From Nymphaea colorata (lineage: Eukaryota > Streptophyta > Magnoliopsida > Nymphaeales > Nymphaeaceae), in the NCBI RefSeq assembly GCF_008831285.2, contig NC_045139.1, positions 35,437,706 through 35,501,705 of the forward strand: 64,000 bases of DNA, given 5' to 3'. The notes under the pieces are model-generated. The model made no database searches, was not told the origin of the DNA, and saw nothing but the letters and a program-made list of their open reading frames with translations. This document shows, in pieces, positions 1 to 11,771 of this stretch (within the stretch, counting starts at the first letter, position 1; every line of letters starts with the position of its first letter). The position numbers and the translations under genes were made by a program.

Positions 1-505
1 TAAATAATAGCATGCACGACACTCAAGTTGAATGATATATTATAAAATCACCGAAGTTTTGAAATAGCTCTATAGCTCTAAATCTTGAACGGGATCACTG
101 GTAGCTCTAAATCTTGAACGGGATCACTGATAGATCTAAATCTTGAATTAAATAACATGCACGACACTTAAGTTAAAAGATATATTATAGAATCACCGAA
201 GTTTTGAAATAGCTCTAAATCTTGAACATCACTGAAGTTTTGAAATAGCTTAGCTCTAAATCTTGAATTAAATAGCATGCACGACACTTAAGTTAAAGGA
301 TATATTATAGAATCACCGAAGTTTTGAAATAGCTCTAAATCTTGAACGTATAGGATCACTGAAGTTTTGAACTGAAGTTTTGAAATAGCTCTAGCATGCA
401 TGACACTCAAATTGAAGGATATATTGTAGAGAAATAGCTATAAATCTTGAACGTATAGGATCACCGAAGTTTTGAAATAGCTCTAAATCTTGAACGTAAA
501 CGTAA
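1..505. repeat. Degenerate tandem array, unit about 120-145 bp
   Basis: The motif AGCATGCACGACACT recurs with small changes near 9, 151, 273 and 393. Each copy is followed by a 'gatatattatagaatcacc' stretch and by 'gttttgaaatagctctaaat', and shorter sub-repeats of the same words fill the gaps. The array is cut by the window start, so its real size is unknown. It resembles a small satellite or an expanded transposon segment. No coding potential is credible in it. Confidence 0.85.
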
Positions 506-633
506 GGGGTGGTTTCACCTTTCACGAACCACCAACTACTTTTAAAAAGTTCCATAAGTTTAGAGGACCTTGTAAAACCCCACCTCAAGACTGTCATAGG
601 GAAAGATATTAGTCAGGCCAACTTAAAGTTCTT

Positions 634-695
634 TTGGTTGTTTTCCAGGGGGTTGGTACAATAATTGGTTGTTTTCCAGGGGGTTGGTACAATAA
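634..695. repeat. Two perfect 31-bp direct repeats
   Basis: A 31-bp unit beginning TTGGTTGTTTTCCAGGGGG occurs twice head to tail with no mismatch, at 634-664 and 665-695. This points to a recent slippage or fill-in duplication. Confidence 0.95.
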
Positions 696-1922
696 TTAAG
701 GTGAGAACTGTTAGCCAATTAATTTCTATTTCAAATTTTCGAAGCTCTTAGTCATTGACGTACAAGCTCAAGCACATTAGAGGCAACACTTCAATACGCT
801 GAAAACAAAAACAAACTTAGTATCTTAAAAACACAAGGATTGAGTGAGAATTACCACTCTCCTCTAAGCAATACAATGAAATATTCCTTCTACTCACTCA
901 AAAAGTGCCATCGCAATTATAACATAAATACAAAATGTGGTACTGATTTCCTAACTGTGGTAAATGATTCAACAGTGAAGGTTCCTTGCGGACAAGTCAT
1001 GCTTTATATATAGCCTGATTGATCCATCAATCAGATCAAAATTTGGTCCTAGAAACTCATTTAGATGCTATATATCCTGGAGGTTTTAGCAATGTCTATG
1101 TACAGTGGTGTATAATTGTTGGGTGTACAGTGGTGTGCCGCATCTCAATCCCTTGTTGTTGAGCTAGGCGAGTGGACCTCCAAAACAGACTTTGCAACAC
1201 AAATGGGGCCTAGGCAATCCAAAAATAGCAAAAAAAGAAGAGAGGAAGAGAAGAAAACGGAGGGAAAAGGGACAAAGAAAGCTAGCAGAAAAACAAAGCT
1301 TGAAAGGTTGAAGGAGAAAAAAATGGATGCGGAAAAAGTTTTGAGAAATTCACAAAACCCTGTGCAACTTTTAATATATTTACGAGGAACTGCCAACGTT
1401 TGGAAAACTAAAAATAGTAGCCTGTATCTATCAAATAATCTTAAACACATGCTTCGATAATTAAAAACATAACATTTTAAAGAACTGCCTCACCCTTAAA
1501 AAGGTACATATTCCTTTAGGTTTTGACAGCCTACATTCCACTAATTATGCAAACATGTTTATATCACCACACTGTTCACATTTATACTGCACATTATTTA
1601 TTGTCGGCGTCGGCGTGTTGATGTAAATGGTGTCACCACATTGTTTGCTTGCAAGACATGCCTGCATGCAACGACACATCTCTAGCTATATTTACAGGGG
1701 GCACACCTTCATCCCATTAGCTGATTCCCCATGACAAAATCTCAACGGGTAGATCTGTTGATCTTTAAGTAACGATATGTACTAGCAGGTAGAAAGAAAA
1801 CAGAGACAGACCAAAGATTCAGAAAACGGAGAAAAGGAAACCCCCCACTCTGCTTCTCAAAAGGTAGTATGAATCCCACCTTGCAGAATCAACCAAGGAC
1901 TGCTGGAGATGGAGAGCTAGAG
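696..1922. other. 3' flank of PDHB and intergenic DNA
   Basis: No gene is recognised here. The lysine-rich frame at 1116-1460 is low complexity and matches no family I know. On the minus strand an AATAAA word lies near 1597-1602, about 320 bases past the PDHB stop, and could serve as its polyadenylation signal. A piece of the dispersed 'gatgaaatattcttc' repeat family lies at about 860-935. Confidence 0.5.
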
Positions 1923-4900
1923 CTAACCAACATCTAGTTGCCTCTTCACCACACGTACAATGTCGTCAACCTGCTTACCATTCACATTTTAGTAAAAATG
2001 TTGGATTTCTATCCTCCATGGTCCAATAACTCTTAACAGCAAGCTTGAGCATTTTATTCTCATGTGCCAGAATTTCTCCTTCATTTTTCTGTAAGGACAA
2101 GAATTCGTAGATAAACGAGGCTTATTTTAAAGCTATTCAGTGTCATACCTGGGGAAGAGCAATCCTTTCCAGATTAGCTGCATATGGCATGGGCACATCG
2201 GCCCCGCCAACTCTAAGCACTGGTGCATCAAGGTGATCAAAGCACTCCTCCATCACCGATTGACTGTTTCAGGATAAGGAGAAATGAATATGAGAAATTT
2301 TGTGCAACTTATGAACTGATAAGCTTTTGCCAAAGAAACACACAAACCCAATTTCTGCAGAGACACCACACTGCGGGAAACCTTCTTCAACAGTAACAAG
2401 CCGATTGGTCTTCTTGACAGATGCAAAGATGGTTTCTCTATCAAGTGGCCTTATTGATAGCAGATTTATGACCTGAGCAAGACATCAATATACTTCATAA
2501 AGAATATGACAACTTCTGCATTCAAGTCGATGGCAGTCAGCTTTTACCTCTGCACTGATCCCTTCCTTGGAAAGTATATCTGCAGCCTGCAAAGTAGCCA
2601 GAAGGTTTTTTTATTTTTTTCCCCTAACTTGCAATTCATGTTCTCAGGAAGTGTAAAGAAGCAACACCTGATCATAATAACAAAACCTAACCATACAAAT
2701 ATCTTATTCCAGAATTACTTGCATGAAGCAGTCCCAAACACATAAGTGCATGTGTGTGTGTATATATATACAGAGAGAGAGAGAGAGAGAGAGATTGGCC
2801 TTGAGATACTATTCCAGGGGTTAATCATAAAGAAAGAGGTTTACCTGAGAAAATATCAAGAAATTATGACAAATAACAAACAATACAAAGATCAGGATTG
2901 GGAATTCAAGGAATAAGAACATATTTAGCTTCAAAGGAAACATTTTGTAATCTAGAAGTAGCAAAATAAAGAAAAGTGTTACGCTTGTAACAGTACTTCA
3001 ACTATGATATAAGGGCTCGGTGGCTCATTCCAGACAAAATCATTCTTTTGCCAGCTTTTTGTAATAGTGACATATTGTTCCCCCTTTGGTTCCAGCTTAA
3101 TTTTATCACCATATACCATAAACAAAATATTTGGAGAAGTTAGCAAATGAGCTTAATCAGAAGGACTTCATCATATGATTAAACAGCTATTCTTGTTCAG
3201 ACCAAAAATAATATCATACCAGGAAAGAGAGACACTAGCCCATCTGATACAACTTATATCAGATGACATTGTGTTGCAGAAAACCTTTCTCATGAAGATA
3301 GATTGATATCAAAAGGCGAAGCAATTTCAACATGAAAAGTAGAATAAAATTTACTACGAGTATTGGACTATAGGAAAAGAAAACATTTAATGTGTTGTCC
3401 ACTTACCAACTAGAATTCAGCTGATTCCGTTGTAAACAAAACATGTTGTAGCCATGCGCACTCTGCCTATAAAAAGCTTACAAGTACAAATGCAAACTAA
3501 ACGAATAGATGGAGCCATAAAAGTAAATCCAACTAGAGAAGATATAAGAATCAGCTTTACCCCATTTATGAAGCACTAAAAAATTGTTGTAAAAGCATGT
3601 GGGGATGCACCTAACAGTCTAATCTAATGTTCTACAGGCATACATGGGATGAACAGGCAACGACATTATCATTCAGAAAAGAAAAAAGCAGACTAACCTG
3701 AAGTGCATAACTGACCATCTTAGAGAAAGATGTAATAGTCACATGGTCTCCAGACCGTTCTATCTGCCAAATGAAATATTAGTTTGAGTAACCAACATGG
3801 ATATTTTCTTTAGTACAGCAAAAAGGTACCTTAGCTTTTCCAATTGGAAGACAGAAATTAGAATCAAGGGCTTCCTCTGAAACAGGAAATGTTTCACCAT
3901 ACCTGCATGAGAACGTAATTACAAGATTCTACAATCAGCATCATGTCAGAAGCTGATGAAGATTTTCTTCCAATATACTTAGCCTAATACATACAACAAT
4001 TCATTTTCCAGAAAAACAACAGGATCTGGGTCCCTAATGGCAGCTTTTAGCAGCCCTCGAGCATCTACTGATGAGTAAGGAGCCAGCACCTTAAGTCCAG
4101 GACAAGTTCCATACCAACCGGCATAACACTGCAAATAAAATCAACTGAATACTACCCACAGTGATAGTTTCATTGTAATCAAATGCATGACAAAAACGAG
4201 CCATCAGTCATCAGAATATTAATGCAATGTAACAGAGAAGTAGAGCAAAGAAGAAAGACAACCGCATCTCAAGAGAAAAAAAGCAAAATCAAATGATCAA
4301 ATTTAATGAATGGTGTCAAGTATTGGCAAGTGGCAACAAACCAGGTCCATTTTCAATCTCCTCTACAATGTAAACCGCCAAAGGAACTCAAGGAAATAGT
4401 TAGGCAAGAAACCTAGACTACAGCAGGCACAAGGATTGACGGGATCTTATGGGACAGGATTTGACAGAGGACCATGATGAGTTCCAAATCCAAGCTACAT
4501 GTAGCTCCATCCCCAGTTGCAGACTTGCAGTCAATAACACATCTATCTGAAGGACGAATTGGCTGTTAACATAGGTAATGAAAGAAAACGAAGCACAAAG
4601 TGTCAAACAATGACCAAACCTGAGAGTGTTGAGAACCAACACCAGCAGCAGCCCCGTTAGGTCCTCTGAAGACAATTGGTACAGATATTCCACCTCCAGA
4701 CATATAAAATGATTTTGCAGCAGAATTGATTATATGATCTATAGCCTACAGAAAAATGGTAAACAATTCAAAAGTTCCGTGAACATATGAACTGGAAGGT
4801 CCAAATACTCAGAACAAGAAGTTTTCATATAATATCCTGAAAGTGCCAAAAATTTTGCAGCAACAGATATTGGACCGAAAGGAGGCCAGAATTCAGGTTT

Positions 4901-7900
4901 TCTTGTCAGCAACATTATAATAATTCCCAGGTTCTACCAGTCAGATGCAGATTTATTAGCAATACTAACAATCAAGATGAAATAAGTTCCTTTTCAATTA
5001 ATAACAACAGGAGAAAATGTTCACATGGAAAAAAAGAGAAATTGCATCATCTTTGCTTCCCATAAATGGATCCATAACTTGGAAAGAAGACATCAAATAT
5101 CTAAGCAGTTTGTATTGGTCAACTAGTCGGTACTAAACAGAGATGCATCACAGATAAGGGTGGGCATCGGGCCGGGCCGGGCCGGCCTGGTAAAGGCCGG
5201 CCCGATCCGGCCCATCAGGCCAGGCAGCCCGGGTCTCGTGCCCGTTTTAAAATAAAAAATAATTTTTTAATCATAAATAATTTTTTAAATATAAAATATA
5301 TTTATTAATAATAAATATATATTATTAAAACAAAAAAATTAAAAAATATATATATTTTAAACATAAACGGGCCGAACCGGGCCGGGCCGGCCCACCGGCG
5401 GCCCGGCCCGACGCCCACCCTTAATCACAGAACTTGACAACCTCAATGTATAGAAAATCAGCATTGATGAACCCAAAAACCATATAAGTTGACGTTTTGG
5501 TTGCAAAAAGAGCTATCATATAATTACGGATGCAACAGTAATATGGAGGGGTTAAAATCCCAATGCATAGAAATCGCTCGGGACTAGTCTCACATCTATT
5601 ACATTTATAGTGAATGATGCACATGCCTAGAGCTGATTACTTCTTGTGCCATGATTCATAGCCCATTTTCTGTAACAAAAAGCCAAAGCCTATGGATTGA
5701 GATCCACATGACTAGGTGCTCAGGTAACTTCAGAGAGAAGTCTATAAAAGGAGACCGCATGGGACCCCTGAAAAAGATGTGTGTGCATGTATTTGTATAT
5801 GTATATGTACATGTATACATATATGTCTACGTATATGTATATGTATATGTACATGTATATGTATATGTATATAGATATGTATATATGTGTGTTATTCAAC
5901 AAATAACATCTGTTTTGCAAAGGTGAAAATAGCATTTTCAGGTACAACTTGGCAACATGGATGACCAACATGTAGGAGCTGAATCATCATTCGACATGTT
6001 CCAATGCAGGCAAGAGGGCCGGATAGAAATATCTAAGTTACATCAAGAGCTTAAAGTACATCCCACAAATTAAATTAACAAATAAGTGAGATCCATCAAA
6101 CAAATACCAAGGTTTGGTCAAAATAATTTTTCTGTAACATGGGATCTGCTGTGATGCATGTTAGCTATTGCATGATGTCTACTAGAGCTTGGGTATTGCA
6201 TTAATCCCAATTTTTTCAACTGCTTAATTCATTTTTTACTTCACAAATAGGTAGGTCCCATGAAAGGCATCCTTTCTAAGTACCTCCACCAAGAAAATAT
6301 AGACTGAGGTATACATCAAGCACGTCTACTCATAAAATATATAGAGCTCAGTCTGGAATCAACTGGTGGGCATTTCAGGAACTATGTACATGAAAGGCCA
6401 AACTGAAGGGAAGAAAACCTAGGATCATGCTTCATCTTAATTTCAATAAGAAGAAAAAAGGAAAGGAAAAAACAATACATATGAGCAAAACAAGATGACA
6501 TAATCTTAACCTGCATAGAGAAATTAAATGTCATAAACTCCACAACAGGACGTAGACCATAAAGTGCTGCCCCAATACCAATTCCAGCAAAGCCAGCCTG
6601 CAAGTGATGTCATAAGACTTTTGGGAACAATTATTAGATGCTTTCAGATGAAGTGACATTGTTTGAAGATCAGTGAGAAGGTGGCAGGACATACCACCAG
6701 TCAAAACTGCTAAATAAGATGCACATGAGTTACCTCCGTGATAGGGGTATCAAGGACTCTATCAGGACCATACTTCTGAAGAAGGCCTTTGGAAACCTAT
6801 ATACAGAACCACTGTAACTTGTAAAGTCACTTGCACTAAAGAAGAAATCATCTGTCATATGCATGCATAAGCTTTATGGATATGTAAACAAACAAACAAA
6901 TAAATAAATAAGCATAAATGTATTGACACACTAATTGTATCTAACCTTGTATGCTCCCTGATACTCACCAACCTGTGAACAAGGATTTTACATTAGTCCA
7001 AACATTATCAGAATATTTCAGATACTCACAAACCTTGTTGCATAAGCTAATACCTCCTCGCCCATCAAAAAAACTTTGGAATCTGCAGCCATCTCTTCAT
7101 CAAGTGCAGAGTTGAGAGCATCCCTAATTGTCATCTGTAATAAATAAAACAAAAGTTTAAAGTCAACATTGGAATCTTAGTTGCTTTTAGAATTAATATT
7201 TGTATGAAAATTTTCATAAGACGTGGCACAGGCCTTGAAACCAAATTAACATAAAAATTTGCCTAAAAGTGCTCCCATTTTCCTCAATGGAGAAAATTGT
7301 CCATGTAAAACTAAGCAATTTGTATATGGACATTTACATTTTGGACAAAACTTTTTCCCTAGTTCCAGATGTACTGTCATTCTTCTTTCCATATGAGACT
7401 CAAAGATGAAAAGACTATTAAATGATGCTAGACATACTATAAGTAGTGGATAGGAGAAAAACAAGGACACTGTGTGGACTTTGAGAAAAAATGAAAAAAA
7501 AAAAAACCAAAGCATACATAAATATTTAAAAACGTCCTCAACACTAGATACAGGAGAACGAAAACCATAGACATGCATGCATCAGCTTGTTGACAAGGGT
7601 GATCAATCTTTACAAGAACGAGGATCTGGATAACAGCCAGAGCTTCATAAGATCATCTAATTTTGGGTGTCAGACAACCATTAAGAGGCTTTCTGTGAAT
7701 AATGTACATAAAAAACCAAATGAGATAGACAAAGCTCTTCACATCCAAGCAATTAAGACTTGAAAGTGAAGAGCATGTCAAACTGAGCAGATTGGAGATG
7801 AGATCCAATAATCAACAAACTATTGAAGATCGGAGAACTATATTTATAACAATAAAACTACTACTTTTATCATTGACCAAACATTTTCCACATTCAAGTC

Positions 7901-8621
7901 TAAATTCCCACCACCAGTTGGCACATAATCTCGGCCACTTTGCAGTACCTCTCTCTCTCTTTTCTTTTTTTTTCAATTATTACCTGTAGAACTGTGACTT
8001 GTTCAGTAGACTTGCAGGTTCCTTCATGAATGATTTGCTCATGTAATGGTTGATATTTTTTAAATGTTACGTATTCATACAACATGTAATTTATGTTTCA
8101 CAACTTCTTAATTTCTTCAATAGATTCTTACTCCGTTCCACCATGTGAACTTTGGGCATTGCAAGTTGTACAGTTCTTTCAAATAACAGATTTTTCTGTC
8201 AACATGATGCCCTGAGCAGTAAATAAAAAATGAGGCAGAAAAGATTTCACACGCAACATAGTGAAATAAAATGTGCAACAAGAGAAACTCATCATACCGT
8301 TTTTGCAGCACCAGAGAAACTCTTTTGTAGCATAGTCTCAGGAAAAACCTTGCATAAGGACTGCACGTGGGTCTGCAGGAATAACCAGGCAACTACTGTT
8401 TATACACATATACAGAAAGTGGTAGCCTTATGTTATGCTAAGTTCACCAATCTTTGTTGACAGATGCATAAAGATGCACGCAAATTAACAACAAATAAGA
8501 ATAGCAACGGTTCCTGTTAACGTAAGTTCACTAAGACAAACGGACAAGTCATTATTACCACAGTCGAAACTGTACTAGAGAATCCAGCGAGCGGAACTTT
8601 TTGCACGACTCTCCCCAACAT
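1923..8621 (-). CDS. PDHB: Pyruvate dehydrogenase E1 component subunit beta, mitochondrial
   Basis: This is the beta subunit of the thiamine-diphosphate E1 of the mitochondrial pyruvate dehydrogenase complex, which decarboxylates pyruvate and acetylates the E2 lipoyl arm. Fourteen exons run in transcript order: 8621-8559, 8372-8298, 7134-7054, 6972-6946, 6796-6734, 6597-6511, 4745-4620, 4128-3995, 3902-3830, 3763-3698, 2586-2548, 2472-2348, 2263-2149, 1970-1923. They sum to 1122 nt with every phase consistent, giving 373 residues, the usual family length. Residues 1-46 (exons 1-2) are basic and Ser/Thr-rich, like a mitochondrial presequence. The catalytic part begins [16 protein letters not shown]103 in DTPITEAGF matches the glutamate that activates the cofactor. 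[14 protein letters not shown] and VTVEEGFPQ mark the C-terminal domain. The position after FPQ is Cys, where other plant proteins I recall have His. Exon 4 is only 27 nt. The gene appears intact. Confidence 0.95.
2750..2794. repeat. Compound GT/TA/GA microsatellite in PDHB intron 10
   Basis: Short runs of (GT)n, (TA)n and (GA)n follow one another within the intron between exons 10 and 11 of PDHB. Confidence 0.95.
5147..5431. mobile_element. hAT-type MITE in PDHB intron 6, perfect 8-bp target duplication
   Basis: The 269-bp element (5155-5423) begins TAAGGGTGGGCATCGGGCC and ends with its inverse, with one mismatch in the first 22 bases. It is flanked on both sides by the identical octamer ATCACAGA (5147-5154 and 5424-5431). 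An 8-bp duplication is the hAT superfamily signature. The arms are almost pure GC, built from GGGCCGG words, and enclose a nearly pure AT core at about 5245-5370. There is no coding capacity, so the element is non-autonomous. A second copy in inverse orientation lies at 48559-48839. The perfect duplication suggests fairly recent insertion. Confidence 0.92.
5776..5893. repeat. Imperfect GTATAT microsatellite in PDHB intron 6
   Basis: Interspersed GTATAT, GTACAT and GTATGT hexamers form an imperfect purine/pyrimidine-alternating tract. Open frames on both strands here (Val/Tyr or Ile/Tyr repeats) are artefacts of the repeat. Confidence 0.9.
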
Positions 8622-9239
8622 CGTTCTTCTGCTTCAAAACTCAAGAAGAAGAAGAATAAGAAGAAAACAGACATTTATGTAAGTGCCTCGAGTCAGACAT
8701 CTAACAATGGCGTTACAAGAGAAAAAAAAACCCACTCCAGTCTTCAGCTATTTCACATGAAAGCTCCATGAAAACAAAAAATCGATGTAAACAACAGTAG
8801 GCCAAAGAGAAAACGCCCTCATCAGTCATCACCATCTACATACGAGGAGGTATCAGTGTGTTCACAGTTGTGCTGCCCTGCCGCAACGTTGAAGCTAAGT
8901 GTGGTTCCTACCAGATGGGTGGAGCTGTAATGGTGATAAGAACTCCCGACTTTCTCAGCATACAAGAATGTGAATTTACGTGCAAGAGCAGACGCCTTCT
9001 TTTAAGCATAGTGCTGTTGAAATCTAGACGGCTTCTGTTTATCTTTTCACATATAAAAATCACTGCCTTCCTGCCTCTTTTCAGCTGCTGCGACTTCTGG
9101 CATCACCGTTTTTGACACTTCCCCTGCCACTTGGACACAACATCGTTCAGTAGAAGCCACTTGGCACGGCGCCTTTCAGTCACGGGGCATTGAACACCTC
9201 CGTTTGACAAGAAGCTGGACTCATGCCGATCCAACACCA
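8622..9239. other. 5' flank of PDHB
   Basis: This is the presumed promoter and leader of PDHB on the minus strand. A purine-rich stretch (GAAGAA words on the plus strand) lies just upstream of the ATG. I see no convincing TATA box. The frame at 8858-9115 on the plus strand matches no known protein. Confidence 0.4.
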
Positions 9240-9565
9240 AAAACTGAAACTTGCGGCTCAGTCTAATATTTATAACTTGAGTTCGAACTTGATCCGGTTT
9301 AATTAAATTTAAAATATATATTTAATATAAAATAATATGTAAATATAATTAATTCTAATAAAATATTATAATTATATATATAAATAATAAAATATATATT
9401 AAAAATATAATTAGGCCACTCGAACTTATCGGGCCTACTCGGATCGATCCGATAATTGATTGGGCTGACTTGGTGCCATTTTTTCCAACGTCGAGCTCAA
9501 ACTTGAGTTGGATCGAGTATCAAGTACCCACAAGCGGCTCAACCCCGACCCGATGCCCATGAAAA
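9240..9565. mobile_element. Degenerate GC-armed, AT-cored MITE
   Basis: A core of almost only A and T (about 9295-9410) lies between arms rich in GGCTC, CTCGG and CGAGCTC words. The right end (CCCGACCCGATGCCCA) resembles the terminus of the hAT MITE at 5155-5423 without its last bases. No intact target duplication is seen. Membership of the family is inferred from layout and this terminal likeness. Confidence 0.5.
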
Positions 9566-11084
9566 ACACTATACATTGGTTCACCAAGCTCCATTGCAAA
9601 ATCTATGATTTAATAGTCTTAGATTAAACATAATATTCATACTTAGAACCTCTATTTTATTTTTTTGACAAAAATATTAGGTTTAGGATAAGAGAGAGGG
9701 CCTGATCTTTATCTACGGTTTTCAAATTTTAAGAATTTCTAATGGGAGACAACCAAACACAACCTTAACCTTATGCTCCCAAGATTTTGGTTTTGTTTAG
9801 GGTCTTGGTTAGACTGAAGTTATGTCGTGTTTGTCACCATTTATAGTTGAATTACAGATAAATAACACACTAAAATGTAAGTTTTCACGCGTCAGTGAAA
9901 CCATCTTTTCTTGTTGTGGTTGCCGGCACGATCATGATTTACTTTGTTCTCAGTCCTTTCTCTTTGCATGGTAGGTCCAGTAACTATGTTCGGTTTCCAT
10001 GCAGTTGCAGAAATTGATCAAAATAGATGTTTTTCGATTGTCTAATTTGCAGGTTAAATCGCTAAAATCTTATGAAACTTTTCTGCTTGTTGAGTTCTTT
10101 GTATTTCTGAATTATATTATCCAAACAAAGTTGATACAAGTTGAACGCAGTAAATGATTTTCTGCTTGCTTTGGCATTGGATCCTGATGATTGATGAAGG
10201 TCTACCATTACAGATATGTGCATGCTCTTTAAAAGTTTCCATGAGAAGTAAATTCTATGCATTTGGGTCCTGTAACATGTTTCATACATTACCCATTCAT
10301 CATTTCTCGTTTCATGCATTTAAATCACCCGCCTGGTCGAGAGACTTCATATCTTGCTAGTTTTCTCCCCAAAAAAAGAAGTATCACTTATAGTTTTAGT
10401 AACTATCATCATAAGGAGAACAAAAATGAAGAAGAAACGACGAATCATAGCTAGAATGGATACTTGTTCACTTCCCTACAAAAGGGTAGATACACCTGCT
10501 ACATCCCACTAAGCCAACTTTCCATTAGAAGGTCCGGAGATCGAATCCCAGCGTCGCCACTTGCACTTTGAGCTTCTCGGAGGCTAGGAAGCGGACTTGA
10601 CCGCAAGGAGACGGGGGCTCTCCTGCGAAGAAGAACAATGGTGGTAACATGAACGCACATTCAACATTGCAATTGGTGCCCTCGTCAATAGCCTCAGCCT
10701 CTTGAACCTGTCCTTGGCCGCCGGCGGCGACTTCTTTGTTTGGTCCTGCATGTTGACGATCACGGAATCAACGGCCGAAAATGGTCAAACCAGAAAATTA
10801 GCTCTTGTTTTGAACACTGTGCATTTTGCATGAGCCTAGCTGGTCAGACCCACTACTGGCAATTTTGTTCCAGACTAAGTTGAGATGCGGTAGGTTCGAA
10901 CCCACTGTGCCAACAGGTTTGAACCAACTCTTGGACTATAGCCCCAGAGAGAGAGAGCAATTGGCAAGGTCTAAGAAAAGGGTTTCCTTTTTTGGTTTAT
11001 GCAATAGGTTCCTCATCTTTATTCTTAATAATACTTTTTAACTCTTTCGTCACCGATATGCACGTTGAAACGTGAAGGGGCAGC
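9566..11084. other. Intergenic DNA without recognised gene
   Basis: AT-rich DNA. Short frames at 10062-10454 do not resemble known proteins. B-box-like words (near 10537 and GGTTCGAACCC near 10892) occur without a foldable tRNA around them, so they are at most eroded SINE fragments. Confidence 0.4.
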
Positions 11085-11205
11085 ACCCTGAGATACCAAA
11101 GTATGCCTGATACCCTATAGAGATGAGAAGTTGGATGAGAGCTTCAGCTTTCTGCCTAGCAGTGAAAAACTCGCTCACCCAGAACTCATGGCAGTGGGAG
11201 AAAAA
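11085..11205. repeat. Copy of a dispersed repeat family
   Basis: This stretch shares ordered words with 42892-43040, such as GATACCAAAGTATGCCTGATA against GGTACCAAAAGCATGTCTGG, followed by 'gagcttcagctttct' against 'gggcttcggctctct' and 'ctcacccagaa' against 'ctcacccaaaa'. Shorter relatives lie near 860-935, 47840-47925 and 50865-50925. The element type is unresolved. Confidence 0.55.
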
Positions 11206-11408
11206 AAATTCTGATGATCATCCTTATATGATTAAAATAGGTGAGACATGAGCACTAGAGCTAGGACAAAAAAGAATATGTCTTTGTAAATGGAAAATAA
11301 ATGGGGACTGGAAAGCAAATTTTCTCAGAGGGATTTAAGGACGTGTTTGACAGGCGGAAACATTATTTCCCCTGCGAGAAGGAGGCGAAGAATCAAGAAT
11401 GTCCTTCC

Positions 11409-11724
11409 CTAATCAATTGTGTTTTTTTTTTTTTTCTTTCTCCACAAAGCTATAGTTACCGTGGTTGTGGGTGTTGCAGAACCATTGCTTCCTTTCCTTT
11501 CATGAGACGATTCACCATCGGTATGCCTGTAATCGCCTGCAACAATGGCAACAAAAGTTTGTGAAATGCGCAAACTATCCACTTAGAGAATTCAAATGAA
11601 GTACATATTAGCATTAATTCTTTCTAATTTATTATGTCTGAATCATGTTAAATAAATACCGTAGAAATGCGAATCATGCTGAGAGTGAACCGATACTTTG
11701 TACAAGATAAATGTGGAAGGATGG

Positions 11725-11771
<47 letters not shown>

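Noticed and set aside
3764-3829. PDHB intron 9 donor GTACCTTTTT as a U12-like donor
   Set aside because: It differs from GTATCCTTT at two positions, and no TTCCTTAAC-like branch site precedes the acceptor.
5651-5971. Open frames of Val/Tyr and Ile/Tyr repeats on both strands
   Set aside because: They are produced by the GTATAT microsatellite inside PDHB intron 6.
10500-10960. tRNA-like B-box words (GATCGAATCCC, GGTTCGAACCC)
   Set aside because: No matching A box or cloverleaf can be drawn around them. They are at most eroded SINE remnants.
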